From positions 10,749 through 46,172 of the forward strand of contig DLLG01000018.1 of NCBI GenBank assembly GCA_002479075.1: a stretch of DNA of 35,424 bases. Direction: 5' to 3'. The translations under genes and the position numbers were made by a program. The stretch comes from Clostridiales bacterium UBA7568 (GTDB taxonomy: Bacteria; Bacillota; Clostridia; Oscillospirales; CAG-272). Shown one piece after another: positions 1-7,963 of this stretch (within the stretch, counting starts at the first letter, position 1; each line of letters opens with the position of its first letter). The notes beneath the pieces were generated by a model. The model was not told the origin of the DNA and ran no database searches. It saw nothing but the letters and a program-made list of their open reading frames with translations.

Positions 1-50
1 GGCAAAAGAAGCTTCGGTTATTTGTTTTGATCGAACTTTATATTTTCATT

Positions 51-74
51 AAAAGAGCGGCTTTCCGCTCTTTT
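51..74. terminator. Rho-independent terminator-like hairpin
   Basis: A 10-bp perfect stem (AAAAGAGCGG, loop CTTT, CCGCTCTTTT) is followed by further T residues. It would work on the plus strand for a gene left of the window, and the A-rich 5' arm makes it usable on the other strand as well. Confidence 0.65.
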
Positions 75-172
75 TTGTTTGCGCTTCGAGAAGAAAAGTT
101 GGCAAAAGAAGCTTCAGTTATTTGGTTTGTGCGGACATTTCATTGCTTGCACAAACGGGTATTGCAATGTAG

Positions 173-191
173 GGGACGGGTCTCCCGTCCC
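173..191. repeat. GC-rich hairpin inside the dispersed repeat
   Basis: GGGACGGG (173-180), loop TCT, CCCGTCCC (184-191) form a perfect 8-bp stem. The equivalent hairpin in the right-hand repeat copy (24378-24396) has a C-G pair replaced by G-C, so pairing is kept although the sequence differs. Confidence 0.75.
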
Positions 192-267
192 GTCATCACG
201 CCTTCATCGATATTCGGGCAAAAGAAGCTTCGGTTTTTTGTTTTGAGCAAATTTTATAAAAAAGAAA

Positions 268-290
268 ACAGAGATGTTTTTCATCTCTGT
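268..290 (-). terminator. Terminator downstream of murI
   Basis: The stem ACAGAGATG / CATCTCTGT with a five-T loop lies 82 bases beyond the murI stop. On the minus strand it is followed by a T-rich run (complement of 257-267), as expected for the end of the DUF1385-prmC-murI transcript. A homologous hairpin with a G-T wobble occurs at 24253-24276, so the terminator belongs to the dispersed repeat. Confidence 0.65.
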
Positions 291-372
291 CTTTGTTTTG
301 TCCGTATAAAATCGTTCGGGGCAAATTGCGGCATACCCGCCGCCCGGCAGTATTCATCACGCATTTTCCCTC

Positions 373-1164
373 TCAATATTTCTCAATATCGATCTTCTTT
401 GCGGAAATTTTTCTTCCTATGAATATTTTCGCAACGGCGTCGAAGCGCTTCGGCTCATCGGAGACATAATATTCCGTGCCGTCTCCGTCACGCGAGAGCA
501 TATTGCGAAGCAACAGCTCCTCCGAAAGCAGATTTGCCGCTTCCTTTGCAGGGTTGACAAGCACAACACCGGGCAAACACTTTCCTATCGCCTCTGCGAT
601 TATCGGAAAATGCGTGCAGCCGAGTATCACGGTATCCGCCCCGAAATCTCTTATCGGTGCAAGATATTTTTCGCAGGCGAGAGCGGTTATTTCGTCATCT
701 GACGAAAACCCGCATTCGACAAGCGGCACAAAAAGCGGGCAGGCAACTCCGAGCGTCTCCGCACCCTTTTCCTTCAGCCGCCTTTCAAAAACGCCCGCAC
801 CGATCGTCGCTTCCGTACCTATAACGGCGATTTTCTTGTTTTTGCTCAGCGAGCTCGCCCTCTCCGCCGCCCCGTCTATAACACCGAAAACGGGAACGTC
901 AAAAGCGTCGCGAAGTCCGTCAAGCGCAACCGAGCTGACCGTTCCGCAGGCGGCGAGCACCGCTTTGACGTTGTGCGAAAGCAAAAATCTCACATCCTGC
1001 GCGGCATATTTTTTTATTATCTCCTCGGATTTTGTCCCGTAAGGCACTCTGCCCGTGTCGCCGAAATATATTATATGCTCCTTCGGCAGCAGCTTTTCAA
1101 GCTCGCGCACCGAGCAGAGACCTCCAAGTCCGCTGTCAAAAACGCCGATAGCTCTGCTGTCCAT
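373..1164 (-). CDS. murI: Glutamate racemase
   Basis: Interconverts L- and D-glutamate to supply D-Glu for peptidoglycan; cytoplasmic. The 263-residue product has the family's usual length. It shows the N-terminal motif VFDSGLGG (D10, S11), GDTGRVPYG near 36-43, the first catalytic cysteine C73 and the second, C183, in GCTHFP. The ATG at 1164 is chosen because GGAGGG lies five bases upstream; an in-frame start at 1203 has no such site and would run into prmC. It is the last gene of a minus-strand set with prmC, whose stop is 17 bases upstream. Oddity: the usual ACNT around the first cysteine reads ACGT (G74 instead of Asn). Other racemases of the Asp/Glu superfamily are possible but less likely given both motifs. 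Confidence 0.93.
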   Translation of the reverse strand: MDSRAIGVFDSGLGGLCSVRELEKLLPKEHIIYFGDTGRVPYGTKSEEIIKKYAAQDVRFLLSHNVKAVLAACGTVSSVALDGLRDAFDVPVFGVIDGAAERASSLSKNKKIAVIGTEATIGAGVFERRLKEKGAETLGVACPLFVPLVECGFSSDDEITALACEKYLAPIRDFGADTVILGCTHFPIIAEAIGKCLPGVVLVNPAKEAANLLSEELLLRNMLSRDGDGTEYYVSDEPKRFDAVAKIFIGRKISAKKIDIEKY

Positions 1165-1181
1165 ATTTTCCCTCCGAAATC

Positions 1182-2018
1182 TTACTTTTTTATTACGATG
1201 CAACGGTCGTTTTTGCCGTAGTCGCGGAAGACCGCGCCTGAAAGTCCGCGCTTTTCCGCCTCTGCCGTAACGTCTGCCGCCTGATCGTAGCCTATCTCAA
1301 ATATTATCGCCCCGCCGTCCGCAAGTGCCTTCGGGCAAACGTCAAGCAGGCGACGGTAAAAGACGAGCCCGTCGTCTCCGCCGTCAAGGGCGATATACGG
1401 CTCGCTTTTCACCTCTGCCGAAAGCCCTTTTATAACTTCCGTTCTTATATAAGGCGGGTTTGATATTATTATATCGTATTTCTCCCCGTGCGATAGAAAA
1501 TCGGGCGAAAAAACGTCCTGCCGGAGAATATTTGCTCGTTCGGAGAGCCCGAGCCGCCTCGCATTCTCCCGCGACACCTCGCACGCGCCCTCCGAAATAT
1601 CAAACATATCCGCAGTCGCGCCGCTGACATTCTTCAGCACGGAAAGCCCGATACATCCGCTGCCGCAGCATATATCGGCGATTTTCCCGCCGCCGGACAG
1701 CTCTATCGCCTTTTCAACGATAATCTCCGTATCCGCCCTCGGAACAAGCACCCGCTCGTCAACATAAAAATCCAAACCGAAAAAGCACGCGTTTTTTGTG
1801 ATATATTCAAGAGGCTTGCCCGTCAGTCGCTCCTCCGCTATGCCGGCAGCCCTGCGGCAAACGTCATCCGGCACATCCTCTCTCATCATCATAAAAAGAC
1901 GGGCGGAGTCCGTCCCCGAGGCAATCCCCGTGATCTTCTCCGCCTCAAAACCGGCATATTCCCCGCCTGTCGGCAGGAGAATATCCTTTATTTTCTTTAC
2001 AAGCTCAAAATACTTCAT
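1182..2018 (-). CDS. prmC: Peptide chain release factor N5-glutamine methyltransferase
   Basis: Methylates the GGQ glutamine of release factors RF1/RF2 using S-adenosylmethionine. The 278-residue protein has an N-terminal helical domain, LVPRADTE (91-98, canonical LIPRPDTE), a SAM-binding loop DICCGSGCIGL (115-125) and the catalytic NPPY motif (187-190) that binds the substrate glutamine. The start ATG follows the stop codon of the DUF1385 gene directly (TAAATG), which points to translational coupling. In many Firmicutes prmC lies between a DUF1385 gene and prfA; here murI follows instead and no prfA is in the window. HemK is the older family name; the assignment is firm. Confidence 0.95.
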   Translation of the reverse strand: MKYFELVKKIKDILLPTGGEYAGFEAEKITGIASGTDSARLFMMMREDVPDDVCRRAAGIAEERLTGKPLEYITKNACFFGLDFYVDERVLVPRADTEIIVEKAIELSGGGKIADICCGSGCIGLSVLKNVSGATADMFDISEGACEVSRENARRLGLSERANILRQDVFSPDFLSHGEKYDIIISNPPYIRTEVIKGLSAEVKSEPYIALDGGDDGLVFYRRLLDVCPKALADGGAIIFEIGYDQAADVTAEAEKRGLSGAVFRDYGKNDRCIVIKK

Positions 2019-3092
2019 TTATGCGTTTTCTTCGTCGTCTTTTATCGGCGTTCCGCCGTCGGCTACGTTTTCTCCGCCATCGGGTTTCTCTTCCGGTTCG
2101 TCCTCCGTCGTCTCCTCCGGAAATTCATCCGGCATTGCGCCCTTAAGCGCAGCAATCGCAACCTCTATCATTGAGTCGTCAGGCTCTTTTGTCGTTATTC
2201 TCTGCATCCAGAGACCGGGCGCAGAGAGAACTTTGACAAGAGCGTTATCGTGCTTGCCCGCATACATAAGGAATTCATAGCCGATACCGCACGTCAGCGG
2301 CAGAAGGAGCAGCTTTATCCCGACTCTTATAAGCGAACTCAATATCTTTGAGTCGACATTTGCCCAATCCCAGGGGATAAGTATGCCGATGAGGACTCCG
2401 ATGAGTATCATAACAAACATAAAGCTTGTTCCGCATCTGGGATGAAAACGTCTCTGAATTCTGACATTTTCAACAGTCAGCGGCAATCCGTGTTCATAAC
2501 AGAAAATCGATTTGTGCTCCGACCCGTGGTACATAAACGTGCGTTTTATATCCGGCATAAGCGAGACAAGGAGCAGATAGCATATGAAGATGATTATTTT
2601 CATCACGCCTTCGATTATGCTTTTCAGCCAACCGTCAAGCGGCGAACCCGCAAGATATTCGATTCCCTTTGTCGCATAAGTCGGGAGCAGGAAAAACAGT
2701 CCGACGGAGAGCGCAAGCGCAAGAATTATCGAAATCGGCATAATCACAACCATTATCGATTTTCCGAACTTCTCCCTCAGCCATTTTTCAAACTTCGTCT
2801 CTTCCTCCTCCGTACCGAGCATCTCTCCGGATTTTGAAAGAGTCGAGAACGACAGTTTCATCATTTCAATGAAGTTTATCGCCCCGCGAAGGATGGGTAT
2901 ATTGAGAATTTTATGTTTCTTTCTGACAGAGACAAACGAGTCCGTTCGCTTTTCGATCGTTCCGTCCGTCTTGCGGACGGCAATGCAGACTCTCTCTCCG
3001 CTTTTCATCATAACGCCTTCGAGCACCGCCTGACCGCCGACTTTGTTTCTCCGGCAGGCAAGAGCATCCGGCTCTTTTACTTTTTTACTCAT
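2019..3092 (-). CDS. DUF1385 multi-pass membrane protein (YqhQ family)
   Basis: Function unknown; the family is common in Firmicutes next to prmC. The 357-residue protein has the family signature GGQAVLEGVMM (18-28), a region of several hydrophobic segments from about 113 to 185, the conserved HPRCGTSFMFVM segment followed by another membrane pair, and a hydrophilic acidic tail of about 50 residues rich in Glu and Asp. The order DUF1385-prmC-murI with no gaps suggests one transcript. I saw no clear promoter between it and secG, although the secG terminator at 3183-3198 separates the two, so a weak promoter near 3100-3150 is likely. Identity as DUF1385 is secure, function is not. Confidence 0.9.
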   Translation of the reverse strand: MSKKVKEPDALACRRNKVGGQAVLEGVMMKSGERVCIAVRKTDGTIEKRTDSFVSVRKKHKILNIPILRGAINFIEMMKLSFSTLSKSGEMLGTEEEETKFEKWLREKFGKSIMVVIMPISIILALALSVGLFFLLPTYATKGIEYLAGSPLDGWLKSIIEGVMKIIIFICYLLLVSLMPDIKRTFMYHGSEHKSIFCYEHGLPLTVENVRIQRRFHPRCGTSFMFVMILIGVLIGILIPWDWANVDSKILSSLIRVGIKLLLLPLTCGIGYEFLMYAGKHDNALVKVLSAPGLWMQRITTKEPDDSMIEVAIAALKGAMPDEFPEETTEDEPEEKPDGGENVADGGTPIKDDEENA

Positions 3093-3182
3093 TTCTTTGC
3101 CTTTCGTAAAATAACTTTAACAAATAGATTTTATCACAATCCGGATCAAAAATAAATAACAAATTGTAAAATAATTAAAAAA

Positions 3183-3198
3183 CCGCTCCGAAGAGCGG
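3183..3198 (-). terminator. Terminator after secG
   Basis: On the minus strand CCGCTC, loop TTCG, GAGCGG is followed by a T run, starting 19 bases after the secG stop. The UUCG tetraloop is a very stable choice. Confidence 0.8.
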
Positions 3199-3217
3199 CT
3201 TTTATCTTGCTTTTTAA

Positions 3218-3463
3218 TTACTTTGTGCAGAAGAGGAACGTAACAAGGACAAGGACAACGAAAACGATTGAAACGATTGTTGTCAGCTTGGAGAGCTTTT
3301 TCTCCTTTGAAGAGCCCTTGTTCTTTCCAAAGTATGTCTCGGACGAACCGCCGCCGATAGCACCGGAAAGTCCCTTTGATTTGTCCTGGAAAAGAACGAC
3401 TACCGTAAGAAATATTGCGCAAACGATAAGAAGCGCGCCCAAAATGTACTGAATTGCACCCAT
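3218..3463 (-). CDS. secG: Preprotein translocase subunit SecG
   Basis: Small membrane subunit of the SecYEG translocon that helps preprotein export. The 81-residue product has two hydrophobic segments (about 6-24 and 57-78) joined by the typical Gly/Ser-rich loop with LFQDKSKGLSGAIGGG and ETYFGK. The ATG at 3463 is preferred over the upstream one at 3490 because GGGAG lies nine bases before it and the protein then starts directly with the first membrane helix, as in the family. It is monocistronic, with its own terminator, and divergent from rpsF. Confidence 0.92.
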   Translation of the reverse strand: MGAIQYILGALLIVCAIFLTVVVLFQDKSKGLSGAIGGGSSETYFGKNKGSSKEKKLSKLTTIVSIVFVVLVLVTFLFCTK

Positions 3464-3577
3464 TATAAAAATCTCCCATTCCGGCGGCAATTATCACGTC
3501 TCCGCACCATCCGCCGAATTAGTATTTCGGTGCGAAAACATATATTTTCAAACGTACCGCGTCACAGCGGTGTAAGT

Positions 3578-3606
3578 ATATTATCACATCCGCAACAAAA
3601 AATCAA
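3578..3606 (-). promoter_or_regulatory. Candidate sigma-A promoter for secG
   Basis: On the minus strand TTGATT (3601-3606), a 17-nt spacer and TAATAT (3578-3583). The -10 box is weak, but spacing and orientation fit the only minus-strand gene here. The rest of 3464-3640 holds nothing further that I recognise. Confidence 0.4.
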
Positions 3607-3646
3607 GAGCTTTTTGATATTTTTCGCAACTATTTTAATATTTCGA

Positions 3647-3675
3647 TTGACAAATTGCATTATAGATGATATAAT
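3647..3675 (+). promoter_or_regulatory. Sigma-A promoter of rpsF-ssb-rpsR
   Basis: TTGACA (3647-3652), 17-nt spacer, TATAAT (3670-3675): a perfect consensus promoter. Transcription would begin near 3682, giving a leader of about 100 nt. A small hairpin (CGCAA 3693-3697 / TTGCG 3707-3711) followed by six T residues could be an early attenuator. Confidence 0.85.
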
Positions 3676-3723
3676 AACTACTCGGAAAAGAGCGCAACAT
3701 ATATTTTTGCGTTTTTTCTCCTT

Positions 3724-3752
3724 ACCGGACGCAAATCTATCTATGCTCCGGT
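3724..3752 (+). promoter_or_regulatory. Candidate S6:S18 autoregulatory leader hairpin
   Basis: ACCGGA (3724-3729) pairs with TCCGGT (3747-3752), and beyond a single bulged C, GCA (3731-3733) pairs with TGC (3744-3746). It ends about ten bases before the rpsF ribosome binding site. In many bacteria the S6:S18 complex represses its own operon through a leader structure with a CCG motif; this hairpin contains CCG and is in the right place. Match to the published consensus was not computed. Confidence 0.4.
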
Positions 3753-3780
3753 CTTATGTCCAGAAGGAGGTGCAATCACA

Positions 3781-4071
3781 ATGGAAAAAATTCTCTCGTC
3801 CTATGAAACGATGTTCATCGTTGACTGCTCCGTAAGCGAAGAGGCAACAGCAGCTCTCGTTGCAAAGTTCAAATCGCTCATCGAAGCTCACGGCACGATC
3901 GAAAAAATCGAAGAATGGGGTAAGCGCAAGCTCGCATATCCGATCAACGATATGACAGAGGGTTATTACGTCCTTGTTAATTACACAGCAGGCGCAGAGT
4001 TCTCCGAAGAGCTCAGCCGTGTGTTTAACATCACAGAAGGCGTAATGCGTTATCTCACAATCAAACTTTAA
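3781..4071 (+). CDS. rpsF: 30S ribosomal protein S6
   Basis: Binds 16S rRNA as a heterodimer with S18 in the platform of the small subunit. The 96-residue length is typical. The sequence has the S6 ferredoxin-like pattern with YETMFIVD at the start, GKRKLAYPIN in the middle and the terminal MRYLTIKL strand. AGAAGGAGG lies nine bases before the ATG. First gene of the rpsF-ssb-rpsR operon; the gap to ssb is 12 bases. Confidence 0.97.
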   Translation: MEKILSSYETMFIVDCSVSEEATAALVAKFKSLIEAHGTIEKIEEWGKRKLAYPINDMTEGYYVLVNYTAGAEFSEELSRVFNITEGVMRYLTIKL

Positions 4072-4083
4072 TCGGAGGTTAAT

Positions 4084-4518
4084 ATGGCAAGTCTTAACAA
4101 GGTTATACTGATAGGTCATCTCACAGCCGATCCGGAACTTAAGCAGACCCCCTCGGGCGTCAGCGTTACTTCGTTTTCCATCGGTGTTACAAGAAGATTT
4201 CAGCGCCAGGGCGAACAGTCCCAGAGCGATTTCATCAACATAGTTGCGTGGAGATCGACTGCCGAATTCATAGCCAAATATTTCAGAAAAGGCAGCGCCA
4301 TATGCATCTGCGGCTCGCTCCAGACAAGAAGCTATACCGCTCAGGACGGCACAAAACGTTATGTAACGGAAGTTGTTGCCGATGAAGCAAGCTTTGTTGA
4401 AAGAAAGAGCGAAACCGCCCCCAAACCCGATGATTATCAGGCTCCCGCATTTTCAACGGGAACAGCCGATGCCGCTAAATTTGAAGAAGTGGCAAGCGAC
4501 GACGATCTGCCGTTCTGA
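4084..4518 (+). CDS. ssb: Single-stranded DNA-binding protein
   Basis: Binds ssDNA during replication, recombination and repair. The 144-residue protein has an N-terminal OB fold (about 1-105; MASLNKVILIGHLTADPEL, FINIVAWRSTAEFIAKYFRKG), a short flexible linker, and the acidic C-terminal tip DDDLPF that recruits partner proteins. GGAGG precedes the ATG. Its place between rpsF and rpsR is the conserved Firmicutes order. Confidence 0.97.
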   Translation: MASLNKVILIGHLTADPELKQTPSGVSVTSFSIGVTRRFQRQGEQSQSDFINIVAWRSTAEFIAKYFRKGSAICICGSLQTRSYTAQDGTKRYVTEVVADEASFVERKSETAPKPDDYQAPAFSTGTADAAKFEEVASDDDLPF

Positions 4519-4555
4519 CAGCGTCAACACATTCTATAAGGAGGTTTTATAGGTT

Positions 4556-4807
4556 ATGGATAGAGAAGTTCAGAAGTCTTCCCGCCCCGCTGCTCATCAG
4601 AGAAGAAAGAAAGTCTGCATTTTCTGCGAAGAGCACGCGGAAAGCATTGATTACAAGGACACAGCCAAGCTCAGAAAGTTCATTTCCGAGCGTTCCAAGA
4701 TTCTGCCCCGCAGAGTTACCGGAACCTGCGCAAAGCACCAGAGAGAGCTCACAATCGCTATAAAGAGAGCTCGTCATATGGCGCTCATTCCTTTCGTAAC
4801 AGACTAA
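4556..4807 (+). CDS. rpsR: 30S ribosomal protein S18
   Basis: Partner of S6 in the 30S platform. The 83-residue protein has the S18 core (IDYKDTAKLRKFISERSKIL, PRRVTGTCAKHQRELTIAIK, RARHMALIPF) and a CIFC motif plus a later Cys and His, marking the zinc-binding form of S18. Strong AAGGAGG ribosome binding site. Last gene of the operon; it converges on the TIR operon through a shared terminator. Confidence 0.97.
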   Translation: MDREVQKSSRPAAHQRRKKVCIFCEEHAESIDYKDTAKLRKFISERSKILPRRVTGTCAKHQRELTIAIKRARHMALIPFVTD

Positions 4808-4874
4808 TCAAAGGTTTTGAGTCATCACACTCAAAAATTAATCAATTTTGTACAAAGAAAATTATTCTGTTTTA

Positions 4875-4914
4875 CAAAAGACAAAAGCCCTTGCAAAAGG
4901 GCTTTTGTCTTTTG
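4875..4914. terminator. Bidirectional terminator, 18-bp perfect stem
   Basis: The arms 4875-4892 and 4897-4914 are perfectly complementary, with loop GCAA. Each strand ends in a T-rich arm, so it can stop both rpsR transcription (plus) and the long TIR operon (minus, stop at 4933). Confidence 0.9.
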
Positions 4915-4932
4915 TTGAAATCAATTGAACAT

Positions 4933-7809
4933 TTAGGCGTCAATATCAATCCACATAGCCGGGCGGATACAAATTCCCGGGCTTTCATAAGCGACATAAC
5001 TGCCAATCGACCCGTCCTCTGAAACAGCATAAACATAATTCCTGTAAACATATAGTGTGGAACGTGACCACCACCAGCAGTATTTATTGCGTATGTAGGC
5101 GCCGTTTGCCTTGGCATAGGCTGTCGGAACACATCTTCTTGCTTTATCGTTGCTGAAGTACCCATCTATTTCTTCTTTACTAAGCAAAAAGATATTATCA
5201 GTTATTGCCTCATCCATTCCAGAATCCGAATCTCGCGGGATATATGTGTTTTGAATTTTTCCTTTTTCTTCACTGCTAAAAGCCTCATTGAAGAACGTGT
5301 CATTCATCCATAATCTAATTGGACTTTTTATATATGATGCAATAATTGCCATAGAGTTGTCGCCATATTGTACGCAGTTAAGTGCTTTATCGCTGATGAC
5401 CAAAATTTTATTATCATCTTTCGCAAGAACTATCCATTTGATATTTTCTTTGCCATTTGATTCGTCATTATCCTGCTCATAGGTGCCAAAATATATCGTA
5501 TCACCAACTTTTGCAACTTTCAGCTTTTCAGTCTTGTACTGTTCAAATATGCCTTCTGCTTTTTGAGCACTGTCCTTATAGCCTTTAAGCGACGTCAGGG
5601 TCTCGTACGCATCAATCAAATTGCCGTTGTTCAGAAATTCAATAGCCTTGTTATACGCATTTTGCGGAGCGATCACCGTCTTATTCACAATAATTAATGC
5701 GATCAGCGCTATCAATGCGACAATAACAACTGCAACGATAACCTTCTTGGCGATTCGCTTTGCCACCGCTTTTTTCTGTTCGCGCTGTTGCTCAATCCGG
5801 CGTTCTTCTTTTCTGCGCTGCGATGCCACACGGAGTTCTTCTGCGTCTTTCAATTCTTTTTTACGTTCCGCTTCAGTCAATTTTTCAATTTGCTCATCCG
5901 CATCCCTCCATCCGGAAATTTCTCTAAATAGACTTATTGCTCGTTTGATATATCCCGACTCCATTTGCTCTTTCGCTTTGTCATATATCGACTCCCTTAG
6001 CTTTTCGCGGCACTGCTCTACAAGTTCATCCGAATCTCTCCAGCCCGGAGCGTCTTCAAACGTATAAATTGCTGCCTCAAAGTGTCCCGCCTCCATTTGC
6101 CTCTTTGCTTCGTCATATGCCAAATCATTCATTTTTTCGCGGCACTGCTTTGCAAGTTCGTCCGAATCTCTCCACCCCGAAATTCTCTCAAACGATTCAA
6201 TTGACCATCTAATGCATTCAAGCCTGTCCGACTTCATTTGCCTCTTCGCTTCGTCATATGTCAAATTATTCATTTTTTTGCGGCACTGCTTTGCAAGTTC
6301 GTCCGAATCTCTCCAACCGGGAATTTTTTCAAACAAGTGGGCTGCCGCTTCAACATCCGAAGATTCATTACTGTTCATTTTTGCTTTAGCGCTATTGTAT
6401 ATACCGTCATTGTGTTTGGTATTAGCCAGTTCGCGGCATCGCTCTGCGAGTTCTTTCGAGTCCTTGAAGCCTGAAATCGAGCTGAATTTCTCCGCTGCAT
6501 TAACAAGAGCTTTCTCATTGGTGGCACTTCCCATTGCGCTTTTAGCAGCATTATATATACCGCACAAACGGTCATTTTCATTCCGCTCTTTGATATATTC
6601 GGTGTAGCTGTTTAATAATGAAACAAGTTCATTATCTCCAAAGCGTATGGCTTTTTTATAATTATTCTTATCATTAAACGGAACTGCGCAGTTTTTGAGG
6701 TTTGCTTTTTGGCCGACCTTCAGCTCCGCCATCAGCTTGCCGAGATAGGCTTCGGCACATTCGGGATCCTGATCCAGTACCTTCTCGCAATATTCATCAG
6801 CAGACTTCCAATCGCTGTCCTCCAAAAACATAAAAGCTCGCTTCAAAAGAGGTGCAGTATTGGCGTTTCCACCGCTAATTACCGTTTCTTTAACAACAGT
6901 TGTTTTTGGTGCATCTGCCTGTGCGATTTTCTTTATGCCTCGAATCAAATCCTGCATAAATCCGAGCTTTGACATATCCTGCGCCTGCAGGTGAGAAAAC
7001 TCTTCCGGCAGATCGTATGGATCCATATCCTTATATGCCGGAATAAGTATCTTTTTGCCGCCGGAGTTTTTGACAAGCGCAAGATAACGGCTCCATTCGT
7101 TCTTGACCCATACGGCATTAAAATGTTCGGGTTTTGTGCCAAGAACAACCATTACCTTCGCCGAGTTCAGCGCGGCAAATATGTAGGGCTCATAAGCCAT
7201 ACCGAGCTTGTCCTCAAGTGTGATACGGCTGAAGAACACCTTGAACCCCTCTTGTGTCAGCTGATGATAAAGGTCATTTGCGAGAACAGAGTCCTGCGTT
7301 CTTCTGCCGTTTGCATCTGTTTCCTTATAGCAGATAAAAACATCAAATGGCTCTTCTTTCTGTGAAATTGCAAGAATGCCCTTTTGAATATCATTTATCG
7401 TCTTTGCTTCTTCTTCGTAAATACTGCGCTGATATACGTCGGCATATTGCAAAGCGGATTTATAGTTATCATCGTCAAAAACCGATGTAAACTGCGCTCT
7501 GTTTATCGTCGGAATACGCTTATGACTCGGATCCTCCACATATTCGATACCATAACGGCAAAGCACAAGCGACCAATATGCTTCCGCATCGGTGCTGTCT
7601 TCGCTAAGTATCTGCTCATAGATATTCATTGCCTTGTCAAAATCATTGTTTCGGCGGAAGTGGTTAGCCCGATCATATAGATTGGCTTTTTTGTCATTGT
7701 CAAGACGAGGCAGGGTCTGCTTTGTTCCGCAATAATCGCACACGCCAACACTTGCGCCCTCGCTGAATTCTATTGTTCCTCCGCACATTTTACATTTGAA
7801 TGTTGCCAT
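4933..7809 (-). CDS. Zinc ribbon-TIR-repeat-TM-DUF6273 protein
   Basis: Not characterised. Domain order in the 958 residues: zinc ribbon (C6, C9, C24, C27); TPR-like helices (about 40-150); TIR domain (about 153-295: FDVFICYK, FFSRITLEDKLG, AKVMVVLGTKPEHF, WVKNEW) with a Glu at 238 where TIR NADases have their catalytic residue; a second helical region; four or more 44-47-residue repeats with the motif GWRDSDEL (about 440-640); a basic coiled coil (641-690); one TM helix (688-708); another GYKDS repeat; and a C-terminal DUF6273 domain (about 770-958: WWWSRS, ICIRPAMWIDI). TIR and zinc ribbon would be cytoplasmic and DUF6273 outside. Last gene of the accessory operon, 154 bases after its neighbour, with AGGAGAG before the ATG. 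TIR enzymatic activity is inference. Confidence 0.85.
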   Translation of the reverse strand: MATFKCKMCGGTIEFSEGASVGVCDYCGTKQTLPRLDNDKKANLYDRANHFRRNNDFDKAMNIYEQILSEDSTDAEAYWSLVLCRYGIEYVEDPSHKRIPTINRAQFTSVFDDDNYKSALQYADVYQRSIYEEEAKTINDIQKGILAISQKEEPFDVFICYKETDANGRRTQDSVLANDLYHQLTQEGFKVFFSRITLEDKLGMAYEPYIFAALNSAKVMVVLGTKPEHFNAVWVKNEWSRYLALVKNSGGKKILIPAYKDMDPYDLPEEFSHLQAQDMSKLGFMQDLIRGIKKIAQADAPKTTVVKETVISGGNANTAPLLKRAFMFLEDSDWKSADEYCEKVLDQDPECAEAYLGKLMAELKVGQKANLKNCAVPFNDKNNYKKAIRFGDNELVSLLNSYTEYIKERNENDRLCGIYNAAKSAMGSATNEKALVNAAEKFSSISGFKDSKELAERCRELANTKHNDGIYNSAKAKMNSNESSDVEAAAHLFEKIPGWRDSDELAKQCRKKMNNLTYDEAKRQMKSDRLECIRWSIESFERISGWRDSDELAKQCREKMNDLAYDEAKRQMEAGHFEAAIYTFEDAPGWRDSDELVEQCREKLRESIYDKAKEQMESGYIKRAISLFREISGWRDADEQIEKLTEAERKKELKDAEELRVASQRRKEERRIEQQREQKKAVAKRIAKKVIVAVVIVALIALIALIIVNKTVIAPQNAYNKAIEFLNNGNLIDAYETLTSLKGYKDSAQKAEGIFEQYKTEKLKVAKVGDTIYFGTYEQDNDESNGKENIKWIVLAKDDNKILVISDKALNCVQYGDNSMAIIASYIKSPIRLWMNDTFFNEAFSSEEKGKIQNTYIPRDSDSGMDEAITDNIFLLSKEEIDGYFSNDKARRCVPTAYAKANGAYIRNKYCWWWSRSTLYVYRNYVYAVSEDGSIGSYVAYESPGICIRPAMWIDIDA

Positions 7810-7963
7810 TTTATCTCTCCTGTTATTTAATCGTAAGCTTTCAAAAACACAATTTTGTTCTGCATCTATTTCGCTATCCGGCGATAAGTCATTCTTGACA
7901 CGGCATCCTCCCCTCGGCGCAAATTTAAAATGGGCTAATAAGATTTTTGCCGCAAGACAAATG

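Larger units (their letters stand above)
1..250. repeat. Composite dispersed intergenic repeat, left copy
   Basis: This 372-base gene-free stretch carries three copies of a short unit that begins GGCAAAAGAAGCTTCGGTT (1-19, 101-119 with one change, 217-235). Between the second and third copies lies a block (about 130-212) that is clearly similar to 24335-24423, including the string ACGGGTATTGCAA against ACGGGCATTGCAA. The same units return after the GH20 gene and the first bases of one start at the right window edge, so this is a dispersed family and not a local duplication. The reading frame that crosses it (27-422) has no ribosome binding site and resembles no known protein. Confidence 0.8.

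Noticed and set aside
27..422. Open frame of 131 codons on the plus strand at the left edge
   Set aside because: It runs through repeats and two hairpins, has no ribosome binding site, and its end overlaps murI in the opposite direction.
7866..7901. An 11-codon mini-frame (GTG start) after GGGGAGG in the 154-base gap inside the TIR operon, minus strand
   Set aside because: The ribosome-binding-like sequence is striking, but there is no other support for a leader peptide; I saw no promoter or regulatory hairpin with it.
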